6,368 nucleotides of DNA. Source: Deltaproteobacteria bacterium. GTDB taxonomy: Bacteria > Desulfobacterota > Desulfovibrionia > Desulfovibrionales > Desulfovibrionaceae. The translations under genes and the position numbers were made by a program. Of this stretch, positions 1 through 5,134 are shown in pieces; positions within the stretch are counted from its first letter, which is position 1, and the number at the start of each line of letters is the position of its first letter. The stretch spans positions 1-6,368 of the forward strand of contig JAJBSY010000212.1 in NCBI GenBank assembly GCA_020861205.1, given 5' to 3'. The notes under the pieces are model-generated. The model did no database searches, was not told the origin of the DNA, and saw nothing but the letters and a program-made list of their open reading frames with translations.

Positions 1-496
1 GGGCAACAGGGTCGGCGGCGGGCGCGGCGGACGGTTCGTCCTCGTAGTGATGTTCCTCGGCCTGGACCTTGACGGTAAGCTCGGCGATGACGTCGGCGTG
101 CAGGCGCACGCGGACCGGGAATTCGCCGATGGTTCTGATGGGCGCGTCGATGATGACGCGGCGGCGGTCGATCTCGATGCCCTGTTCGGCGAGGGCGTCC
201 GCGATCACGGCGCTGGTGACGGAGCCGTACAACTTGTCGTTCTCGCCCACGCGCATCGTGATGGTGATATCCGCCTTCTTGATGCGCTCGCCCAGTTCGC
301 CCGCGGCCGACCGCAAAGCGTCCATTTCGGCCTGCAGCTTTTTGCGCTCAAGCTCGAAGACCTTGAGGTTGGCCTTGGTCGCGGGCATGGCCATGCCCTG
401 GGGGAGGAGGTAGTTGCGGCCGTAACCGGGCTTCACGGTGACAACGTCGCCGAGGCGGCCCAGGTTTTCCACGTCTGCTCTGAGAATTACTTGCAT
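1..496 (-). CDS. rplI: 50S ribosomal protein bL9 (3'-truncated by window edge)
   Basis: Structural protein of the large ribosomal subunit that binds 23S rRNA near the base of the L1 stalk. The 165 codons in the window start MQVILRADVENLGRLGD. Residues 13-40 match the bL9 N-terminal signature (G-x2-G-x4-V-x2-G-Y-x2-N-Y-L-x3-G, ending in T40). A charged connecting helix follows (about 41-74), then the C-terminal domain with GENDKLYGSVT (84-94) and a conserved end near residue 147. From about residue 148 there is an acidic, then Ala/Pro-rich tail (EEHHYEDEPSAAPAADPVA). No stop codon is reached, so the protein exceeds 165 residues, against about 149 in E. coli. Start: ATG at 496-494, with GGAGG five bases upstream, overlapping the rpsR stop. 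It is the third gene of the rpsF-rpsR-rplI operon. The family call is secure; only the end is unknown. Confidence 0.97.
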   Translation of the reverse strand, partial: MQVILRADVENLGRLGDVVTVKPGYGRNYLLPQGMAMPATKANLKVFELERKKLQAEMDALRSAAGELGERIKKADITITMRVGENDKLYGSVTSAVIADALAEQGIEIDRRRVIIDAPIRTIGEFPVRVRLHADVIAELTVKVQAEEHHYEDEPSAAPAADPVA

Positions 497-500
497 GACG

Positions 501-506
501 ACCTCC
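501..506 (-). promoter_or_regulatory. Shine-Dalgarno of rplI
   Basis: GGAGGT, read on the minus strand, lies just upstream of the rplI ATG and overlaps the last base pair of the rpsR stop codon (TAG, 508-506). It fixes the rplI start at 496 and suggests translation is passed from rpsR to rplI. Confidence 0.8.
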
Positions 507-769
507 TACAGCACGCTTTTCTTTTTCACTTCACTGGCGTGCGCGGCGGTGTAGATCATCAGCGCCATCTGGCGGGCGCGCTTGATCTGGACCGTCAGGC
601 GGCGCTGATGGAAAGCGCAGGTGCCGGTGATGCGACGGGCAATTATCTTGCCGCGTTCGGTGACGAAATCGCGCAGAATGTCAACGCGCTTGTAATCCAG
701 GGGAAGGTCTTTGTCCGCGCAGAAACGGCAGAACTTGCGGCGCGGGGTGAATTTCTTCTTGAAAGCCAT
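506..769 (-). CDS. rpsR: 30S ribosomal protein bS18, cysteine-containing (zinc-type) form
   Basis: Small-subunit protein that pairs with bS6 on the platform of the 30S subunit. It has 87 residues, beginning [17 protein letters not shown]. The core with DYK (25-27), RITGT (46-50) and [10 protein letters not shown] is diagnostic of bS18. It carries C14-x2-C17 and C51-x2-H54, the spacing expected of the metal-binding C+ form of this protein; E. coli bS18 lacks the full set. An in-frame upstream ATG at 790 would add seven residues (MRRRRHN) but lies inside rpsF. The ATG at 769 is preferred because GGAGGAGG (786-779) sits nine bases upstream and the family starts there. It begins one base after the rpsF stop (TAA-C-ATG), implying translational coupling. 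Confidence 0.97.
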   Translation of the reverse strand: MAFKKKFTPRRKFCRFCADKDLPLDYKRVDILRDFVTERGKIIARRITGTCAFHQRRLTVQIKRARQMALMIYTAAHASEVKKKSVL

Positions 770-770
770 G

Positions 771-1076
771 TTATGCCGCCTCCTCCGCATGTTCCGCGAG
801 TTGCACCGTGATGAACTTGAAAATACCGTCGGTTATGCGGATGTTGCGTTCCAGTTCCGCGATGAGGTTGGCAGGGGCGTCATATTCCAGACGCACGTAA
901 AAGCCGCGCATCTGTTTCTGAACGGGGTAGGCGAGGTCGCGCATACCCCAAGGGTCGGTGGCCAGCATTTTGCCGCCTTCCCGTTCGATGACGGCGACAA
1001 GGGCGTTGATGACGGTATCGCGCCCTTCGACCGTCAGCTCCGGGGAGAGGAGCAACAGGGTCTCAAACTTTCTCAT
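771..1076 (-). CDS. rpsF: 30S ribosomal protein bS6
   Basis: Small-subunit protein that forms a heterodimer with bS18 and binds the central domain of 16S rRNA. It has 101 residues, starting [14 protein letters not shown], the usual bS6 first strand. The conserved WG (43-44), DLAYPVQK (47-54), GFYV (58-61) and the closing strand [14 protein letters not shown] (80-93) cover the whole single-domain fold. A short Ala/Glu tail follows. Start: ATG at 1076, with AAGGAGA at 1087-1081 and a four-base spacer. It is the first gene of the ribosomal operon. No priB or ssb sits between it and rpsR, unlike in E. coli (priB) or Bacillus (ssb). A promoter and hairpin lie just upstream. Confidence 0.97.
   Translation of the reverse strand: MRKFETLLLLSPELTVEGRDTVINALVAVIEREGGKMLATDPWGMRDLAYPVQKQMRGFYVRLEYDAPANLIAELERNIRITDGIFKFITVQLAEHAEEAA
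779..786 (-). promoter_or_regulatory. Shine-Dalgarno of rpsR inside the end of rpsF
   Basis: GGAGGAGG on the minus strand is nine bases upstream of the rpsR ATG at 769. It lies within the last codons of rpsF, which encode its EEAA end. It decides the rpsR start in favour of 769 over the in-frame ATG at 790. Confidence 0.75.
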
Positions 1077-1080
1077 ATTC

Positions 1081-1087
1081 TCTCCTT
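1081..1087 (-). promoter_or_regulatory. Shine-Dalgarno of rpsF
   Basis: AAGGAGA on the minus strand, four bases before the ATG at 1076. It is a near-perfect anti-16S match and confirms the start. Confidence 0.8.
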
Positions 1088-1097
1088 ATGGTCATAG

Positions 1098-1120
1098 GCC
1101 CTTTCCATCCGGGAAAGAGC
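1098..1120 (-). promoter_or_regulatory. Leader hairpin of the rpsF operon, candidate S6:S18 autoregulatory element
   Basis: In the sense (minus) orientation GCTCTTTCC pairs with GGAAAGGGC across a five-base loop, CGGAT. This is a nine-pair stem with one G-U pair, lying between the predicted transcript start and the rpsF Shine-Dalgarno. Many bacteria have a structured rpsF leader bound by the S6:S18 complex with a conserved CCG in an unpaired region. Here CCCGG sits at the loop edge, which is suggestive only. There is no T run after it, so a simple terminator is unlikely. Confidence 0.4.
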
Positions 1121-1134
1121 AAGGTGAACCAAGG

Positions 1135-1163
1135 TGTTTAGCTGTCCGGGACGATCCTGTCAA
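1135..1163 (-). promoter_or_regulatory. Candidate sigma70-type promoter for rpsF-rpsR-rplI
   Basis: On the minus strand a perfect -35 TTGACA (1163-1158) is followed by a 17-base spacer and TAAACA (1140-1135), which matches TATAAT at only three of six positions. Transcription would start near 1128, leaving a leader of about 50 bases. The strong -35, ideal spacing and position suit a ribosomal operon promoter. Confidence 0.55.
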
Positions 1164-1201
1164 GCGGTCCATCAAACGGTAGCGGCACGCTTTGTCCCGG
1201 A
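1145..1201. repeat. 8-bp inverted repeat flanking the rpsF -35 region
   Basis: TCCGGGAC (1145-1152) and GTCCCGGA (1194-1201) are perfect inverted copies 41 bases apart. The -35 box lies between them and the left arm lies in the promoter spacer. A second, overlapping pair, CCGGAAG (1197-1203) and CTTCCGG (1226-1232), lies further upstream of rpsF. They could be operator half-sites, remains of an alr terminator, or chance in GC-rich DNA. Confidence 0.3.
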
Positions 1202-1260
1202 AGTCGGAAGTGTGCTGCCTTAGTCCTTCCGGTCGCGGCCATGTGCGTGAGCGCCGCCGC

Positions 1261-1275
1261 TAAAAGAGACTTTTA
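1261..1275. repeat. Perfect palindromic hairpin over the alr stop codon
   Basis: TAAAAG-AGA-CTTTTA on the plus strand is a perfect six-pair inverted repeat with a three-base loop. On the minus strand the alr stop codon TAA forms its first bases and the second arm supplies TTTT. The stem is AT-rich and weak, with no separate T run, so I do not call it a terminator. No convincing intrinsic terminator is visible between alr and rpsF, so read-through into rpsF is possible. Confidence 0.3.
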
Positions 1276-2469
1276 CGCCGAGTAAACCCGGGGATTCTTG
1301 CCCAGGATGCAGAAAACTTCGTACGGGATGGTGCCCCAGTCGCGGGCGAGATCGTCCATGGATACCGCCCCCGGCCCCTCCCCGCCGAGAAGGTAGGCAG
1401 TATCGCCACTCGACGCTTCCGGTACGCCGGATACGTCCACGACGTGCATTTGCATACAGATGCGGCCGAGGACGGGGCAGCGTTCGCCCCGGATGCAGAC
1501 GGCACCCCTGCCCGAGAGTCCGCGCGAAAAACCGTCCGCGTAGCCGGCGCCCACGACGGCGATGCGCATGTTTCTTTTGGCCTGGAAGGTGCACCCGTAA
1601 CTGACCGTCTGGCCGGTGGCGAGGTCGTGCACGCCCATGACGGGCGCGCCCACCGTCATCGCGGGGGTAAGGCCGCGTCCCAACGCTTCCCGGGTAGTGC
1701 CAGCGAAAGGGTTGCCGCCGTAAAGAGCGTAACCCGGCCGGGCGATATGCGGCGGCAGCGACCCGAGGAGGGTATCCCGGGCAAGCAGTCCCGCGGAGTT
1801 GGCGAGGGAGAGCGCCATGCCGGGCCAGAACTCCCGGAGGGCCTTGTACGCGGCGAGAAAGCGCTCGACCTGCCCGGCAACGGTGGCGTCCTTGGCCGGG
1901 TCGTCGGCGGCGGCCAGGTGCGACAAGAGCAGCGCGGGGCGCAGGTTGGCGAGGGAGCGGAGGGCCTCGATAAAGGATTGCGTCTCGTGCGCGCGAAAAC
2001 CGAGACGCGACATGCCTGTTTCGACCTTTACCGCCACCGGCAGCGGCGTTTCCCCCGTCCAGGCCCGGCTGACAAGAGCGGCCTGCTCGGCGGAAGAAAC
2101 TGCGGGCAGCAGGTCGTTTGCGACGGCCGCCGCGGCGTCCCTCGCGGATAGAATTCCGAGCAGCGGCAGGATGGTTACGCCCTTCCCGCTTTCGCCAAGG
2201 CGCTTTCGCAACAGGACGCCGTCATCCACACAGCCCACGGCGAACGTGCGGCACCCCGCTTTCACGAGGGTGCGGGCAACCGGTTCGACCCCGTGCCCGT
2301 AAGCGTCCGCCTTGACGACCGCCATGGGCGGCATATCCTTTGCCAGGGAGGACAGATGCAGCCAATTGTCCCGGATCGCGTCCAGGCCGATGCGGGCGAC
2401 AGGCAGTCCCGCCGGGAAATCGGGGGTCGAGCCCTCGGAAAAATCGGAAAAACTGGTAAACGCGGCCAT
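1273..2469 (-). CDS. alr: Alanine racemase (PLP-dependent, cytoplasmic)
   Basis: Interconverts L- and D-alanine, supplying D-Ala for peptidoglycan. It has 398 residues, fold type III. An N-terminal TIM barrel carries the PLP lysine in AVVKADAYGHG (K53). Next come KVETGMSRLGF (148-158, with R155 likely the pyridine-N-contacting arginine), the LSHLAAADDP loop (182-191), NSAG (224-227) and RPGYALYGG (244-252). The C-terminal beta domain has VSYGCTF with the catalytic tyrosine Y291, GAGYADGFSR with Y310, GRICMQ (336-340), and IPYEVFCILG with Y383. All key residues are present. It is longer than the E. coli protein (359), mainly through about 23 extra N-terminal residues rich in Ser, Phe and Pro. 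Start: ATG at 2469, with AAGGA (2479-2475) five bases upstream. It diverges from lptD. Confidence 0.96.
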   Translation of the reverse strand: MAAFTSFSDFSEGSTPDFPAGLPVARIGLDAIRDNWLHLSSLAKDMPPMAVVKADAYGHGVEPVARTLVKAGCRTFAVGCVDDGVLLRKRLGESGKGVTILPLLGILSARDAAAAVANDLLPAVSSAEQAALVSRAWTGETPLPVAVKVETGMSRLGFRAHETQSFIEALRSLANLRPALLLSHLAAADDPAKDATVAGQVERFLAAYKALREFWPGMALSLANSAGLLARDTLLGSLPPHIARPGYALYGGNPFAGTTREALGRGLTPAMTVGAPVMGVHDLATGQTVSYGCTFQAKRNMRIAVVGAGYADGFSRGLSGRGAVCIRGERCPVLGRICMQMHVVDVSGVPEASSGDTAYLLGGEGPGAVSMDDLARDWGTIPYEVFCILGKNPRVYSA

Positions 2470-2474
2470 GACGA

Positions 2475-2479
2475 TCCTT
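2475..2479 (-). promoter_or_regulatory. Shine-Dalgarno of alr
   Basis: AAGGA on the minus strand, five bases before the ATG at 2469. It supports the long N-terminus of Alr rather than a later start. Confidence 0.65.
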
Positions 2480-2494
2480 GTTGCGAATAGACTG

Positions 2495-2521
2495 CTCCCC
2501 GCCCCTTTCGCGGCGGGGGAG
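2495..2521. repeat. GC-rich hairpin in the alr-lptD intergenic region
   Basis: CTCCCCGCC (2495-2503) pairs with GGCGGGG-G-GAG (2512-2521): seven contiguous pairs, a one-G bulge, then two more pairs, around the loop CCTTTCGC. It lies in the alr 5' leader, ending about 25 bases before the alr start. It resembles the short CTCCCC/GGGGAG intergenic palindromes scattered in many GC-rich genomes. A role in alr mRNA stability or attenuation is possible but unproven. Confidence 0.5.
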
Positions 2522-2560
2522 AGAGGAAAACCTTTGCCCTTCCAACCAAGACATGATAGT

Positions 2561-2590
2561 TTGCCGGTGTTTTATCTACGCTTTTATTAT
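2561..2590 (+). promoter_or_regulatory. Candidate promoter of lptD
   Basis: TTGCCG (2561-2566), an 18-base spacer and TATTAT (2585-2590, five of six to TATAAT), in a distinctly AT-rich patch of a GC-rich window. Transcription would start near 2597, about 19 bases before the lptD ATG at 2616. This would leave the upstream in-frame starts at 2478 and 2553 outside the transcript. Confidence 0.45.
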
Positions 2591-2601
2591 CATTCATTCA
2601 A
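2573..2601 (-). promoter_or_regulatory. Candidate promoter of alr
   Basis: On the minus strand TTGAAT (2601-2596), a 17-base spacer and TAGATA (2578-2573). The -10 is poor, and alternatives such as TATCAT near 2558-2553 exist. It overlaps the lptD promoter candidate face to face, so the two genes could interfere with or share control of each other. Confidence 0.25.
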
Positions 2602-2615
2602 CCGTTGGGGCGACA

Positions 2616-4952
2616 ATGATCCGCGCGGCATCCCGGTCTCTTCCACACTACGCCGGAAGTACCCTTCTTCTCATTGTTCTGTGCTTTTCCGCCATTCCCG
2701 CCCGGGGGGCGAGCCAAAGCAACCTGGCCATGCAGGCGGAAGACGAACAGGCCGTCACCTGGACCCTCAACGCGGACAAAGTCACCTCCCTCAGCGCCAA
2801 CGACGTTCTCGAAGCCGAGGGCAACGTCGTCCTGCAGCGCGGAAGCGAATACCTGAAAGCGGATTACGCGCGCTACTACGCGGGGACGAAATGGGTTTTC
2901 CTGCGCGGCAACGTATCCGCCCGCATGGGCCGGGACGAAATGAAGGCCGACGAGGCCGAATTCGATTTGCGCAGCAGGATCGGCTGGCTGAAGCACGGCC
3001 AGATATACATGGACGGCCCCCACATGTATTTCGCCGGGGACCGCATCGACAAGCACTGGGGCGACGTTTACAGCTTCAAGGAAGCCAAGGTCACAGCCTG
3101 TGACGGCGACGTTCCCGCCTGGTCTCTGGAAGCCGAGGAGGCCGTCGTGGAACTTGACGGCTACGCCCAGCTCTGGCGGCCAAGGTTCCAGGTCAAGGAC
3201 GTGCCCGTCCTGTTCAGCCCCTGGATGATCCTCCCGGCCAAAAAAGAACGCCAGACGGGCTTTCTCAATCCTGAATTCGGGCGCAGCAGCAAACGCGGCC
3301 TCTATTACAACCAGCCTTTCTTCTGGGCCATCGACGAGAGCCGGGATATGACCCTGAACGAATACTACATGGAGAAGCGCGGGTTCATGCAGGGCGTCGA
3401 ATACCGTTCCCGCCCCTCGGCCCGGGAAACCGCCTGGGTCCGGCTGGACTGGCTCCGCGATAAAGTCTCGGACGCCTCCGGGCTCAATTACAATTCCGGC
3501 GACGGCCTCGCGCGCAGCAACAACGACCGCTACTGGTTACGCGGCATGTACGAAGGGTTTCTCGCCGATCCGAAATGGAAGATCAGGGCGGACCTGGACT
3601 ACGTTTCGGACCAGGACATGCTGCATGAATTCAAATCCGGCTATTCCGGGTACAACAGGAGCAGGGACGAGCTGTTCGGCCTGTTCCGGCGCGACATCCA
3701 GGAAAGGGACCTCGCCCGCCAAAGCGGGATCATGCTGTTTCGTGACTGGGACCGCGTATCCGTCGCCCTTTCATCCGTGTACACCCAGGCGCAATGGCTG
3801 GGGCACGGCAACGCCCCCAAATCCACGGATACCACGGTGCAGCGTCTGCCCCAGCTGGACCTGTACCTCAACAAGGGGCGCGTGGTGGAATGGCTGCCCC
3901 TGGAAGTCAATGCCAGCGCGGAAACCGGTTACCTGTACCGGCGGGACGGAACCCGCGGCATGCGATACACCATGTCCCCGGACCTCACCCTCCCGATCAA
4001 CGGCAAGTACGGCTCTTTCCTGGCCTCGGCCGGCGTTCAGCAGACGTTTTACGGCACGGATACTTACGACAAGTCCAATCCCGACCAGCCGAAACAGGAC
4101 GGCAAATCCCAGACCGTACCCACGCTTCAGTTGGACGGATCAACGGAATTCTCGCGCGTGTTCACCATGGATTCCGCGCCCCTCGCCCCCACCCCGGAAA
4201 CCGTCGGGAAGAGCCGCTGGATCGCCGTCCGCCACGCCATCCAGCCCCGGGTCCGGTACCGGAACATTCCCCTCAAGGATCAGCATGACAACCCGAACTA
4301 CGACAGCAGGGACAGAATCCGGCCGGTCAACGAACTCACGTATTCGGTCACCAATATTCTGACCCGCAAACGCGAAAGGGTCGTCGCCCAAAAATCGGCC
4401 AAGGAAGATGAAGTGGCGACGCCCGTCGTTACCACCGATTACCTCGACGTGGTCCGCTTCACGCTCGAGCAGTCCTATGACCTGCGCGAAGCCACCCGGA
4501 CGGACGAACGCGAGGAATACGAACGCCGCCCGTTCAGGGATATCATCGCGGAACTGCAGATCAGCTTCGACGAATATGTCAGCCTGACTTCCCGCAGTTA
4601 TTGGTCCCCCTACATGGACAAGGTGACCAGGCACGACCATACCCTTAATTATCGGTTCGCCCCGTGGGGGTCGGTGTATACCGGCCTCGGCTTCCGCGAC
4701 AAGGTGGACGAATACCTGCGCGATCGGAACAGGAGAGTGAAAACCATCAAGCTCGGCGGGGATCTCAACCTTTACGGACCGTTCGCCCTCGCCTTCTCGT
4801 ACGACCACGACTTCGAACGCAGCGAAAGCGTGGAGAAAACCCTCAGCCTGATATACAACCACCAGTGTTTCCGACTCGAGGGGATCTTCAGCAAGGACGG
4901 CAATGACGAAACCTACGGTTTCCGCATATCGCTTACGGGTCTCGGCGACTGA
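2616..4952 (+). CDS. lptD: LPS-assembly outer-membrane protein LptD (Imp/OstA)
   Basis: Outer-membrane beta-barrel that, with the lipoprotein LptE, moves lipopolysaccharide from the periplasmic Lpt bridge into the outer leaflet. It has 778 residues (E. coli: 784). Residues 1-32 are a signal peptide (arginines in the first 7, hydrophobic STLLLIVLCF, probable cleavage after ARG or ARGA). An OstA/LptA-like beta-jellyroll follows (about 46-165: LEAEGNVVLQRG, ADEAEFDL). The barrel begins near 200 with SPWMILPAKKERQTGFLNPE, the LptD hallmark, and runs to the C-terminal strands ending YGFRISLTGLGD. The mature protein has only two cysteines, C162 and C751, placed to join the N-terminal domain to the barrel end. 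The ATG at 2616 is preferred over in-frame starts at 2478 (TTG) and 2553 because the signal peptide begins there. Its ribosome site is weak (GGGG at 2607-2610). A terminator follows directly. Confidence 0.95.
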   Translation: MIRAASRSLPHYAGSTLLLIVLCFSAIPARGASQSNLAMQAEDEQAVTWTLNADKVTSLSANDVLEAEGNVVLQRGSEYLKADYARYYAGTKWVFLRGNVSARMGRDEMKADEAEFDLRSRIGWLKHGQIYMDGPHMYFAGDRIDKHWGDVYSFKEAKVTACDGDVPAWSLEAEEAVVELDGYAQLWRPRFQVKDVPVLFSPWMILPAKKERQTGFLNPEFGRSSKRGLYYNQPFFWAIDESRDMTLNEYYMEKRGFMQGVEYRSRPSARETAWVRLDWLRDKVSDASGLNYNSGDGLARSNNDRYWLRGMYEGFLADPKWKIRADLDYVSDQDMLHEFKSGYSGYNRSRDELFGLFRRDIQERDLARQSGIMLFRDWDRVSVALSSVYTQAQWLGHGNAPKSTDTTVQRLPQLDLYLNKGRVVEWLPLEVNASAETGYLYRRDGTRGMRYTMSPDLTLPINGKYGSFLASAGVQQTFYGTDTYDKSNPDQPKQDGKSQTVPTLQLDGSTEFSRVFTMDSAPLAPTPETVGKSRWIAVRHAIQPRVRYRNIPLKDQHDNPNYDSRDRIRPVNELTYSVTNILTRKRERVVAQKSAKEDEVATPVVTTDYLDVVRFTLEQSYDLREATRTDEREEYERRPFRDIIAELQISFDEYVSLTSRSYWSPYMDKVTRHDHTLNYRFAPWGSVYTGLGFRDKVDEYLRDRNRRVKTIKLGGDLNLYGPFALAFSYDHDFERSESVEKTLSLIYNHQCFRLEGIFSKDGNDETYGFRISLTGLGD

Positions 4953-4958
4953 CCCCGA

Positions 4959-4972
4959 GCGCCGCGTGGCGC
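4959..4972. repeat. Small inverted repeat just after lptD
   Basis: GCGCC-GCGT-GGCGC, a five-pair stem with a four-base loop, between the lptD stop and the main terminator. It may add to 3'-end structure, but is short enough to be chance. Confidence 0.3.
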
Positions 4973-4973
4973 G

Positions 4974-5006
4974 AAACCGGCCGTGCTTCGCGCGGCCGGT
5001 TTTTTT
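4974..5006 (+). terminator. Intrinsic terminator of lptD
   Basis: ACCGGCCGTGC (4976-4986) pairs with GCGCGGCCGGT (4990-5000) across the loop TTC: an eleven-pair stem with one G-U pair. A run of seven T (5000-5006) follows, and AA before the stem can pair into it. It starts 21 bases after the lptD stop. This is a textbook rho-independent terminator and separates lptD from the downstream lipoprotein gene. Confidence 0.9.
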
Positions 5007-5062
5007 ATAGTGCTTTCCCTACCCAGCGACGGGAAATAGTGGTATCCGAAAGGGAACGTTTT

Positions 5063-5092
5063 TTGCAATTTTCCCAGCAGCATGGGTATGCT
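5063..5092 (+). promoter_or_regulatory. Candidate promoter of the downstream lipoprotein gene
   Basis: TTGCAA (5063-5068), an 18-base spacer and TATGCT (5087-5092), each four of six to consensus. Transcription would start near 5099, about 36 bases before the ATG at 5135. A promoter is expected here because the lptD terminator lies upstream. The match is moderate. Confidence 0.35.
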
Positions 5093-5109
5093 GACAAATT
5101 TTCGTCAGC
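5090..5109. repeat. Inverted repeat at the predicted transcript start
   Basis: GCTGAC (5090-5095) and GTCAGC (5104-5109) are perfect inverted copies around AAATTTTC. They overlap the end of the candidate -10 box and the predicted start of transcription, a position suited to an operator. No known regulator is recognised. Confidence 0.35.
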
Positions 5110-5125
5110 CCCGAAACCCGTTGCC

Positions 5126-5130
5126 GGAGG
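5126..5130 (+). promoter_or_regulatory. Shine-Dalgarno deciding the lipoprotein start
   Basis: GGAGG, followed by a four-base spacer and the ATG at 5135. The next in-frame ATG (5174) gives a more usual short signal peptide but has no such site, so 5135 is preferred. Confidence 0.65.
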
Positions 5131-5134
5131 GTTC

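Noticed and set aside
47..811. Plus-strand open frame of 254 codons
   Set aside because: It is antisense to rplI and rpsR, which are certain. Its residue pattern (Asp, His, Gly, Val) is that of reverse-complemented GC-rich coding DNA.
1098..1120. Leader hairpin as a terminator for alr
   Set aside because: It has no T run and lies downstream of a good promoter next to the rpsF ribosome site, so a leader element fits better.
1444..2151. Plus-strand open frame of 235 codons
   Set aside because: It lies wholly antisense to alr, which has all active-site motifs. It shows no recognisable domain.
3625..4362. Second plus-strand frame of 245 codons inside lptD
   Set aside because: It is a frame-shifted shadow rich in Pro, Arg, Ser and Thr. 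The lptD frame runs unbroken through it with conserved LptD features.
4140..4862. Minus-strand open frame of 240 codons
   Set aside because: It is antisense to the LptD barrel region. Long antisense frames are common in high-GC genes, and no domain is visible.
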